NCBI GenBank assembly: GCA_015680905.1
Contig: CM027385.1
Coordinates: 17,986,501 to 18,050,500 of the forward strand
Direction: 5' to 3'
Length of the DNA stretch: 64,000 bases
Source of the DNA: Coptis chinensis
Taxonomy: Eukaryota; Streptophyta; Magnoliopsida; Ranunculales; Ranunculaceae
Below the pieces are notes generated by a model. It saw nothing but the letters and a program-made list of their open reading frames with translations, made no database searches and had not been told where the DNA came from. Position numbers and translations under genes: made by a program. Shown here piece by piece: positions 46,443-55,836 of the stretch (position 1 is its first letter; each line of letters starts with the position of its first letter).

Positions 46443-47712
46443 ACAAACATAAGTTTTAATTCTAGGCTTATAAGGAACAACTTATGACAGGAGGATTTAG
46501 AATTAAGGAAGGAGGGAGGTGAAGCACGTCTTCCTGAGCTGTTGCTAACTTGAGCAGGTAAACTAGGATAACGTGTGAATATTCTAGCAGCCAAGTCACC
46601 TAAGAGAATTAAGGGAGGTTGTTCGTGCTAGCACGTTCCTTAGTTAGTCAACCTCAATTTTTCAAGTTTCCTCGACACTGATGGAATAGGATGATGATGT
46701 ATTATGCGGGGTATTATTAAGATGATTATGATGAAATTTTAATTATTAGGATTTTTTTTTTATTTTTTTTATTTTTATTATTTTTTTTATATTTTTTATT
46801 ATTTTTATTTTTTAGTTTACGTAATTAATGTATTATGGAGACGTGATTACGAAACATGCAATTAAAAACGATAGATGCCAAAATAGAAAACTAAACATAC
46901 AATTAACACATGCTAGTTTTACACAGAAGGTTTACACATACAAATCTATATTATTTATATGTGAATAGAATTATGTCCTACGTATGCAATAATTTATAGC
47001 TACCGATACGTGCAACTATATGTGAGCTAGGGGAATGTCGAGAATGAACTCATGTAAATGAATACCGCGTACGTGAATTGATGTAACATACACATAAAAA
47101 TATTCTAAGCATATGGTTTGAAATTACGAATTCATCCAAATATATTCGAATCGTATTAACGTGAATATGTAATGACGAACCACATTTACATGCAAAGAGT
47201 TCTCATGCCAACACACAAACATGCGAGGTAAAACAGGTTATAGCAAACAACCAAATAATATCCTCGACAAAGTTTGAGGAGTTTAAGAATTCGAAACCTG
47301 GCGTCCTGCGATTCCTTGTACAACAATCGAATCAACTCCCGAGCTGTGAACTTACTGGATGGGGGATAAACAGGACTAGAGAGTCCAAAATAGTACTAAA
47401 AAGGAAAGTGGCATGTACCTGAAAACCGGAGTGTTGATACTCTAGGTTAGTCTCGCGCGCTATTAATTTAGTCTCGTCCGAGACTCTTTTGTCAGTTTAG
47501 TACTTCAAGTTCCTACGGAATACTTAGACTGTGCTAATAAAAATAAACAAGATCTGGTTCACAGGTATCTGTTAGTAGAAAAAGTTGTGGCAAACAGGTA
47601 CGTAACATGTTAGTATCGCAAAAGAAATGGAAATCGAAAAGATGAGGAGGTAGGGGAGGGGGTTTATGTCTGATGTATTCTAGTTATTATGTTAAATGTC
47701 CAGAGTCCTTCC
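46443..47712 (-). other. 5' leader of element E
   Basis: No gene seen in about 1.27 kb. It is AT-rich, with a T-rich low-complexity tract at about 46749-46812 on the + strand. It lies between the PBS and gag; packaging signals would be expected here but I cannot identify them. Confidence 0.55.
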
Positions 47713-47727
47713 CCAGCAGCGGCGCCA
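47711..47727 (-). other. Primer-binding site of element E
   Basis: On the - strand TGGCGCCGCTGCTGGGG, two bases inside the LTR end, complementary to the tRNA-Asp 3' end with two mismatches. It confirms both the orientation of E and its membership in the tRNA-Asp-primed clade. Confidence 0.85.
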
Positions 47728-47729
47728 TT

Positions 47730-49434
47730 TGATAAAATGTTAAATCCACATTATTGGTTTTATACTTAAGTCCGAGGTCCACAGTCCGAAGTCTGAAGAC
47801 CGAAGTCCAAAGTCCAAAGTCTGTATAGTTATCTGGTTAGTCAAGTTACCTTACTCACGTGGGTTTGGTAGGATAGGTCGAGTAAGGGATCGTCCAAACC
47901 TTAGGGATCGACAAGGTTCACAACTGGAATTACAACTTTTGGTGAGTAGGATTTAAGGTTTTTTAGTTGGTTTAATTAAATTAATGGTAATGCAAATAAT
48001 ATAAATTACTAATGGTGATTTCGAAGTAAATAAACAAAGGTGGAGAAATAGGGAGAGGGTTAATCATACTCATGCAAGAATTATTTTTCAACAGTTTATA
48101 TTACCACATCACTATAGCTCTAATTCGTCTCGAGTTCATAGACAAACCCGAGACGACGTCGAGTATTGATCCCTAGAGAAATGCCCACATCTCTGAGTCA
48201 CATCGCACTAGCATAAGGAGTTGAACTAATATTTCATCTCTGGAATTTTATTTCAACTCCTGGTTCGATTCTACATCAGTTGGACAAATTGGAGAGCTGT
48301 CTGACACCATAGAGTCGTGCGCGAGATATTTTGGGTCTCTCGCGAGATTGTTCTGGGGCATCAGCACTCCAAATTTGTACAGTCTCAATCATTTTGGGAC
48401 TGGATGTATAATCTACACCTAATTCCTAAGTAGTGATTCTAGAATATTAAAGTGTCAATCCAGATTTTCACACGAGCAACATAACCCTCCCCCTGAGAGG
48501 GGGGGGGGGATTAGCTCATGGTCATTGAAGAAATAATTAAACTTGTTATATACATTAAATAAGTAAATGCAGGATAGGAATTAAACTTGAAAAGAAATAA
48601 CTTTCATTAAGAAAAAATAACTTATAGTATTGAAGCTGCTGGAAGAGAAAATGACGGAATGTAAAACTAACTAACTAATGCATAAGCTAAAGTATAAAAT
48701 GCTGAAGGAGGAATATTGAAGACCCCCTCTCATATATATAGGCTGGAGACCCTCGTGAAGCCTTTAAATTGGTTTCGTCCCTTTGTTGAATTGAGACGTT
48801 CAAAACTTTGAATAACAAAGTTTTATCTTTACGTGGTTTAATTTGCCTTTTGTCTTTTCCTTATTAATGTTTTGTCTTCAGCCAAATTCAATTCAAACCA
48901 CCTGCTTTGAATTGGTATGTGTCTTCTCCTATTGCAAGGTGGCACCAAATTGTGACCATCACTTGCCACCTGCCTATGCTGACTTGTCATGTCTTTTGGG
49001 CCCGCAGAGTGGGTCCACTTAGTGTGTCCAGAGGCGGCGCCGATTTTGGCATTTTTACAACTTTCTGCCTTTGCGTAAAGTTCGTCGCCCTGGTCGCTCT
49101 GGCATTTCACTAGCCAACGTCGGCATCTAGATTTATAAGATGTGAGCTTCGGAAGTTTGTTGCTTCTTTACATGTGGACCCGTTCTGCACTGGTTTTGTT
49201 CCTTTGGAAACTTCGGCTCTAGTCAGGCTTTGTTGGGCTTCACTGGGGTTGAGTGGGAAACTTCAAATATTCCAGTATTCCCGTACTTTGATGCATGTTT
49301 TATCATTATATTCACATTAACTACGGAAACTTGCAAAAGTACGAAAATATAATTATTACATGATTATTAAACGCATAATTGACCAAAATGCTATGTCTCT
49401 CGGGGTTTAATATTACAGTTTTGGGTGTTTATCA
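47730..49434 (-). repeat. 5' LTR of element E (1705 bp)
   Basis: On the - strand it starts TGATAAACACCC and ends CATTTTATCA, next to the PBS. A TATA-like stretch (TATATATA) lies at about 48734-48741, and a run of about 12 G at 48499-48511. Open frames here (48838-49110, 48907-49113) overlap on opposite strands and have no motif, so they are not genes. The right edge abuts F. Confidence 0.85.
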
Positions 49435-49730
49435 ATTTGGCCAAGGACTTGGGGGTGCGTGAACTAACGGTATATTCGGATTCGAATTTGGTAATATGTC
49501 AAGCCAATGGAGGATTCGCGGCACGGTGTCCTAGGATGGCAAAGTACCTAGAGGTATTGCAGAGAAAGGCAGGAGAATTTTAGAAAGTCAGTTTTGCTCA
49601 CCTGGGCCGGGGAGAGAACAGACATGCCGACGCATTGGCGTATGTTGCCGCAGTGCTCCCTAGAATAGAAGGTAGATCTATCGAAGTCAGGGTGTTAAGT
49701 CAACCAAGCACATGGAGAACCAGGGGGTGT
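49435..49730 (+). pseudogene. RNase H fragment of element F
   Basis: Reads 'LAKDLGVRELTVYSDSNLVI' then 'CQANGGFAARCPRMAKYL', a stop after 'QRKAGEF', then 'FAHLGRGENRHADALAYVAA'. The final motif ('N..AD.LA') is the usual end of retroviral-type RNase H. The upstream part was separated by E. The stop (TAG near 49580) disrupts it. Confidence 0.75.
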
Positions 49731-50989
49731 GTCTGACCACTGAGCAAGAGCAGGGATGGATGGAACCCATCAAGAGTTACCTATCGGGGGTAGATACAGG
49801 GGACAAAGGTGAAAGAAGGAGGATGCAACAGAGGTCAATGAGATACGTTCTGACAGACGGGGAGTTATATCGGTGGAGCATCAGCAGACCACTTTTGAGA
49901 TGCCTGGGGCCGCAGAAAGTGCAGGAGGTGTTGGGAGAGGTTCACGAAAGGGATTGTGGAAGCCACTCGGCAGGAAGGACGACAGCACACCGGTTACTAT
50001 CGCAGGGGTACTTCTGGCCCCACATGAAGAAAGATGCGACTAAGTATGCCAAGAGGTGTCAGAAATGTCAGACCTTTGTGCCGCTGATACATTAACTAGC
50101 AGAACCATTGCACAAGGTCTTTAGCCCGTGGCCATTCGCTATGTGAGCGTTGGATGTTGTCGGATCTCTACCTATGGCCAGTGGCAAAAGGAGGTTTATG
50201 CTGGCCGCGACGAATTATTTTATGAAATAGGTTGAGGGGGTGGCTCTGCAGCAGGTGAAAGAGGAACAGGTGAGAACGTTTTTGAGGGAGAATATAATAT
50301 GCCGGTTTGGGCTACCACACACCATCATCGCGGACAACGGTACTCAGTTCATGGGGGGAAAAGTGAGAGCCTTCCTCTAAGCCTATAAAGTGAAGCAAGG
50401 TTTTTCAGCCCCTTACAATCCCGAGGGGAATGGACAGGCAGAGTCTCCTAACAAAGTAATCATGGATAATTTAAAGAAAAAGCTGGAGGAGCGCAAGGGG
50501 TGCTGGGCAGATGAGTTAAACCATGTACTGTGGGCGTATCGCACGACATCGCGGACATCTACAAGAGAATCCCCGTTCGCGATGGCCTATGGAGTGGAGG
50601 CAGTGATACCGGTGGAAATGATGGCTCCAATGACTAGAACCAAAGCGGTGGAGACAGGGGTTAATGAGAAAATACTGGTCGAGGAACTGAACCTCACAGA
50701 GGAGAGGAGAGACACTGCAAACATCAGATTGGAAGAGTATCACCGGAGGTTGCAGAGGCAGTATAACAAGCTAGTGAAGCCGCGGACATTTCATGTTGGA
50801 GACCGGGTACTTCGGAGGGTGACCCCAGCCACCAAGGAAGAGATAGACGGGAAGTTGGGACCCAACTTGGAGGGACCATACACCGTGGTGGAGGCAGGAA
50901 TGTCCGGGACCTACAGGTTGCAGACACCCCAGGGTGAGGACATCAAGCGGCCGTGGAACATCAGGATGGTGAAGGAATTCCATGAGTAA
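49712..50989 (+). pseudogene. Integrase of element F
   Basis: 49712-50095 has the zinc-binding region ('HERDCGSHSAGR', 'QGYFWPHMKKDA', 'CQKCQTF'). The core follows with 'LDVVGSLPMASG' (first Asp, ~50155), 'IICRFGLPHTIIADNGTQF' (second Asp) and 'GNGQAESPNKVI' (Glu), with 35 residues between the last two. 50390-50989 is open to the C-terminus. Stops at 50144-50146 (TGA) and 50228-50230 (TAG) both stand where related proteins have Trp, as G-to-A changes. One further stop lies near 50378. Not functional. Confidence 0.85.
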
Positions 50990-51178
50990 CTTTTATTATG
51001 AGTGTTTTTAATTAAAGAAAATTGTATTTGCTTAATTTAAGCCTTACAATGTTATTTTGTATTAGCTACTATGTTAATGAAAGCAATAGCCAATTTCCTC
51101 CATTTGATGAATGTGCGTCCATTCATGTGTGTATTAGGCCAGGAGCGGCGGATAATGGGTTCCAGCCTCAATACTGAC
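50990..51178 (+). other. Spacer between integrase of F and the tandem array
   Basis: Short noncoding stretch after the integrase stop, AT-rich, running into the first repeat unit. Nothing further recognised. Confidence 0.5.
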
Positions 51179-52269
51179 CTCTTAGGCAACTTGGGGGCAA
51201 ACTGAGTGGCCCGAGCATACTTTGCCGTCCTTAACATATCCACGGCCAACTTGGGGGAACGCTGAGTGGCCCGGGCGTACTCAGTGGCCCTCAACATCTC
51301 CTTAGGCAACTTAGGGGCAAGCTGAGTGGCCCAGGCATACTCAGCTGCCCTCAACATATCCACGACCAACTTGGGGGCACGATGAGTGGCCCGGGCATAC
51401 TTAGCGGCACTCAACATCTCTTTAGGCAACTTGGGGGCAAGCTGAGTGGCCCGGGCATACTCAGCTGCCCTCAACACCTCCACAACCAACTTGGGGGCGC
51501 GCTGAGCAGCCTGGGCATACTCAGCGGCCCTCAACATCTCCTTAGGCAACTTGGGGGCAAGTTGAGTAGCCTGGGCATACTCAGCGGCCTTCAACTCCTC
51601 CACGGCCAACTTGGGGGTGCGCTGAGTGGCCCGAGCATACTCAGCGGCCCTCAACATCTCCTTAGGCAACTTGGGGGCAAGCTGAGTGGCCCGGGCATAC
51701 TCAGCTGCCCTCAACACCTCCATGACCAACTTGGGGGCGCGTTGAGCGGCCCGGGCATACCCAGCGGCCCTCAACACCTCCACCGCCAACTTGGGGCACG
51801 CTGAGTGGCCCGAGCATACTCAACGGCCCTCAACACCTCCACGGCCAACTTGGGGGTGCACTGAGTGGCCCGGGCATACTCAGCGGCCCTCAACATCTCC
51901 GTAGGCAACTTGGGGGCAAGCTGAGTGGCCCGAGCATACTCAGCTGCCCTCAACACCTCCACAGCCAACTTGGGGGCGCGCTAAGCAGCCCGGGCATATT
52001 CAGCGGCCCTCAACATTTCCTTAGGCAACTTGGGGGCAAGATGAGTGGTCCGGGGATACTCAGCAGCCCTCAACACCTCCACCACTAACTTGGGGACACG
52101 CTGAGTGGCCCGGGCATACTCAACGTCCCTCAACATCTCTGTAGGCAACTTGGGGGCCATCTGAGTGGCCCGGGCATGCTCAGTGACCCTCAACATCTCC
52201 ACAGTCGACTTAGGGGCAAGGTGAGTCTTGGGACCAAGCTAAGTGGTCCGGGCATACTCAGCAGCTATC
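51179..52269. repeat. 60-bp tandem array, about 18 units, with 120-bp higher-order period
   Basis: Units are 60 bp and alternate between two types: one opens CTTAGGCAACTTGGGGGCAA, the other CACGGCCAACTTGGGGGCGC; both continue with CTGAGTGGCCCGGGCATACT and end CCCTCAACA. The last one and a half units are degraded. Because 60 is divisible by 3 the array stays open over long stretches on both strands; the - strand repeats a 20-residue unit with 'LRAAEYARATQLAPKLPKEM'. One unit near 51793 is one base short and shifts the frame. It lies in the 3' region of F, where Tat elements are known to carry tandem repeats. Confidence 0.92.
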
Positions 52270-52560
52270 GTCTGCTAGGTGTAAACGCCATGGTGAAACA
52301 AGGTAATAAATAAATAGGGAGGGATGGCAACACATTAAAAAAGATGAACATGTGGATTGCAATGAGTTTTCACCAAACATGATTCAAACAAGAAGCAGAG
52401 ACCCACTGCGGTCCGCTGGGACTACACAGAAATCCAGACCCAGGGGTTGAAACAAAAAGTTGAATCATCAAAGATCAGATCTAAACTGGGTAACAGGCTA
52501 AGCCAATTGACAAAGAGAAAATTTAAGTATGCTTCATTTCAGATCGCCTGAGGCATCTGC
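52270..52560. other. Spacer between the tandem array and the antisense gene
   Basis: No frame of note. Probably the 3' untranslated end of the antisense transcript, by position. Confidence 0.4.
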
Positions 52561-53086
52561 TTACAGGCCACTCTCATCCACCGCTTCGGTGGATTCGTCT
52601 ACATCAATGGGAGACGAGGACGCCCCAGGAGTGGCAACGACTTCTGTCTCAGGAGCAGGGGAGATGGCCGTGGATTCGAAGTAGGAGACGGGTCGGGGAG
52701 AAGACGCCCGACGGTAGTAAGAGCTTCCCACTATTGGTTTAGTTCTTGGGCTATCTTCTTGGCGGCCAGGACCTTGAAGTGTTCAGCGGTGCCTTTCAGT
52801 GACTGCTCCAAGTCTGCCTGAGCGTGGCTCTATCGACTTCCCTCTAACTCTCCAGCTGAGAGGCGACGCCAGCCACATAGTCGTTGTAGGCTTGCTCGGC
52901 GCACTGGAGCTCCTTGTGATGTTTGAGGGTCGTGAGACGGGCGTCATCTCTTTCCTTCTCCAATTGGGAACATTTCACTTTCCACCCAGTTGGCCCATGA
53001 ATCTCAGCCTTCACAGATTCAAACGCGTCCAAGGTGTTGGTTAGACCGTGAATCACGTAACCCACGTCCAGGCTCAGCTGAAGATA

Positions 53087-53146
53087 CTGGCAAAGTTAGA
53101 GAAAAGTAAGCAATAGAGAAGGAAAGGAGAGGGGTGGGGGACATAC
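53087..53146 (-). other. Predicted intron 2 of the F antisense gene
   Basis: On the - strand it begins GTATGT and ends TTTGCCAG (60 bp), in phase 0 between the '..IYIGWEW' and 'YLQLSLDVGYV' frames. At 60 bp it is shorter than most plant introns, so it is less certain than intron 1. Confidence 0.5.
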
Positions 53147-53973
53147 CCATTCCCAGCCAATGTAGATCACCGCTCGGTGGGAGGCGAAGGAGCCAGAATC
53201 CCCATAAACTTGATCCCTGGGGAGGTGGAAACTGAAGAAGAGAGACGCAACCACTGCTGGATTATCTAGAGCGGAGTCACGGGTGGTGACGTCTCTGGCC
53301 TTGAATTGAGGATGCTAGATTTCTGCAGGCCCTTCGGGTAGGGGACCTATGGGGACCACCTCTTTACCAGTACGGCGGGAAGATGGCTGCGGTGATGTTG
53401 GCCGAAAGGTCAGAGCGGCAGTAGCAGAGGCAGTAGTCTTGGCCTTCTTGGCAGGAGGGCCCTTGGCCGCTGTGTTGTTAGGCGCCTCACCATCAGAATC
53501 GCTGTCCCACAGCTTGAGTTTGTTAACGTCCATATTTTCAGAGGTGCCTACAAGGGGGTCAAAATCATCTTCCCAATCAACTATGGAAGAATAACACCTA
53601 GGGAGTGCAGTAGGAGAGATTGAGAAAAAGCCAACTGAGGGCTTACGAGTCTGAGAGGCTGCAGCCTTTTGGGCGAGAGCTTGGCTATGAGAGATCTTAG
53701 TGGTATACCTGAAGGACCGATGAACTGGGGCATTCGCTTTCCATTTTTTACTGGGAGACGGTTTGGGTTTCCTCTGTTTGGGCAGGGGCAGAAGGTATAG
53801 ATGGCCGCGATATTTGCCAATGTCCTTAAGGGAAGGGTCCCGGAGAAGCAGACTCCCTTTGTCTGGGTTGATGCCGAGGACGTCGTACTGGCTGACCCCT
53901 AGGTTGCGGAGTCTGGTGAAAATCTCAGAGGAAACACCATTGTATATTTGGGAGTGGGAATCCGGGTTCCAAC

Positions 53974-54046
53974 CTGAAAAGCAGAGGAAAAGACATGTCA
54001 AGGAGATAACCATGCATGAAGAAACAAAGCAATAGAATCCACTCAC
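53974..54046 (-). other. Predicted intron 1 of the F antisense gene
   Basis: On the - strand it begins GTGAGT and ends in a pyrimidine-rich stretch CTTTTCAG (73 bp). Removing it joins two open frames that otherwise overlap in different phases, so it explains why both are open. Splicing is not proven. Confidence 0.6.
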
Positions 54047-54770
54047 CGCGGTGGAGAAATTGGGAGTGCCTCAAGGACAGTTCATGGGGAAGATCAGCAG
54101 AGAGGAAGTTTCTAGACACATATAGGGGATAGTGATGCCAAACCTTGTCAGAAGTGGTGACGTGGATGACAAACGACTTCTTCTGCGAATGCACGCAGAA
54201 GGATTGATACCACACACTCCCGAACTTGGTGCTTTTCTTGATAAAGTAATGGGAAGTGATGTCCTGAAGGGAAATCCACGGGGTATTCATGGAATTGTAA
54301 TGATTGGCAACGTACATGATTCGCCAAAAGTTGCCAATGCCTTGACACGACGAAATGTTAAAGTGGTTGCAGACATCTACATCTAACAAAGATAAAGGGC
54401 ATCGGAGGCCAGCCGCTATTTGCCCCACGGTTGCTACCAACAACCTAGGCCGCGGTGGTACTAGATGAGGAAAATGAGTGACCCCAGGCAAGTGTTCTAA
54501 GGCCACGTCCTCAGGAATATCGTGGGCAGTCTGCACAGTGGCCAGATTGGGTCTGCGGTAGTGAGATGGAGGGGGAGGTAGCGTGGAGGGTCTACCGGAG
54601 GTGGATGGGGCAGCAGCCCCACGGGTCGACTCAGTGGAAAGAGATTCTGGGTGGTCGGCAGAGTGGCTGGAAGATCCAGACTCTGCAGCGGATCTGACTG
54701 ATTGGGAGGTCGGGGACCCATATCTAGTAGATCTAGTAGCGGAGAAGCTGCTAGACTCAGAGTCAGACAT

Positions 54771-55442
54771 GGCACTGGAAAGGGATGGAAAATACCAGAA
54801 TGAGGACGAAAGTGAGGGGAGGCACCTAATGAAGGAGGGAATGAATGGAGGGCAGAAGAAGAGAGAGAGGCAAGAAAAAAATGGACCTAAAAAGTGACCA
54901 GCAAACTTACAATAGAAATAAAAGAAGACTAAGGGATGCAGATGCAAACCTGAATAGGAAGGGCGATCGCCATGTAGAGCGGGAGCGGGATGCAAGGGTA
55001 GCTTCACCGGTGGAAGTAGGATCAAAGCAAGGAGCTCGCTAGGAAGGAAACAAAAGAAAAATGGTGTGAGAAAAACGAAGAAGGCAGCAAGGGAAAAAAA
55101 AAAGTGAAGAGTCGGGAAGAGGGAGGGGTGCGTAATAAGAGTGTTGGGCGGGAGTTGATAAGTCAAAGGCAGAACAGTAAAAGAGGCATGCATGTGGCAA
55201 GGAGGCCATTCAAGGGAAAATGTGTGGCATCGCGAGATTCAAGGAGGCAGGGCTAGTTGGGCGTGCGCCGCAGGGCACGTGCCTAGGGACACATGGCAAG
55301 GGCCCGGAGATCAAAGCAGGGGGGAACGTGATTATCATAAAGGTTTGAATGATTGATAAGTGACAAGACAGATCGGTAATTTGACACCTGGGGAGTCTCG
55401 ACCCACGAATCCTTGTAGATTTGTGGACCGAGAGGGGGCATT
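54771..55442. other. Region between the F antisense gene and the F LTR, with PPT
   Basis: G/A-rich on the + strand, consistent with the long hydrophobic - strand frame at 54770-55193, which I take as an upstream leader of the antisense gene. The PPT is GAGAGGGGGCA at 55430-55440. Confidence 0.5.
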
Positions 55443-55836
55443 TGTATCAACCCCTTTTTGGATTACTGACCTGGCATGTCTGCCAGCCCAAAGTAGGGTA
55501 AGGAAGGGGAGGCGTGAAACACCGGATCGAGGCTGCAGATCTATAAAGGTGGTTTGGCTGTACAGAAGCATGTGGGATCAGAGTGGTCAGAGTCAAAGAA
55601 GAAGCAGCGTAAGGGAACAAGAACGGGGAGTACTAAGGTAGGGCCGCAAAACCTTAAGGGGACAGGTGTGTGGAGGTGGACTAGAGGATAAGAACAAGAT
55701 CAAGGGATAAGAGAAGAGGAAGGAGGATATAAAAAGGAATAATGGAGGAAAAGAAAAGGGAGAAAAAAGGAAAGAGAGGGAGGAGTTGGAGAGGACCAAG
55801 GCATAGGATCTTAGTGGTGAATATTTCTGTTCATAC
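55443..55836 (+). repeat. Partial 3' LTR of element F
   Basis: Begins TGTATCAACCCC two bases after the PPT. A TATA box (TATAAAAA) is at 55728-55735 inside a purine-rich segment. The LTR is cut near 55837 by the MITE array and its 3' end does not reappear in the window. Length seen is 394 bp. Confidence 0.65.

Larger units (their letters stand above)
25890..49434 (-). mobile_element. Element E: Athila-like relative on the - strand, split by D, lacking its 3' LTR
   Basis: The two parts are about 25890-30487 and 44960-49434. Reading on the - strand, the order is 5' LTR (47730-49434), PBS, leader, gag, [element D], gag end and protease, RT, RNase H, integrase, then a truncated 3' region. Its LTR differs from that of A-D except for a similar start (TGATAAACACCCAAAACTGTA versus TGATAAGAGCCCAAAACTGTA). 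Its proteins are clearly homologous but distinct, so E is a second family. Few in-frame stops separate its domains; it is better preserved than A or D. It lies inside F's RNase H region. Confidence 0.8.
52561..54770 (-). pseudogene. Antisense gene of element F with two apparent introns
   Basis: Start chosen at ATG 54770 ('MSDSESSSFSATRSTRYGSP'); the frame is open further upstream but hydrophobic and low-complexity there. Exon 1 (54770-54047) holds a Ser-rich N-terminus and a globular part ('ATVGQIAAGLRCPLSLLDVD', 'GNFWRIMYVANHYN'). Exon 2 (53973-53147) has basic and Ser/Pro-rich stretches, 'VDWEDDFDPL' and an in-frame TAG at 53315-53317. Exon 3 (53086 to about 52561) has a probable coiled coil ('CSQLEKERDDARLTTLKHHK') and an acidic end ('SSPIDVDESTEAVDESGL'), with a stop and frameshift between. 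It resembles the plant 'putative gypsy-type transposon' family; that match is by memory of pattern only. Opposite to pol. Confidence 0.6.

Noticed and set aside
48838..49113. Overlapping frames on both strands with several Cys and His
   Set aside because: They lie inside the LTR of E, overlap each other on opposite strands and have no family motif.
51179..52269. Possible CRISPR array or repeat-protein gene
   Set aside because: There are no unique spacers between repeats, the genome is a plant's, and the array sits in the 3' region of a Tat element beyond the stop of its antisense gene.
54132..54386. + strand 84-codon frame that looks protein-like ('GVDDKRLLLRMHAEGLIP'-type composition)
   Set aside because: It is the reverse of the F antisense gene's exon 1, whose own frame is longer and consistent with splicing.
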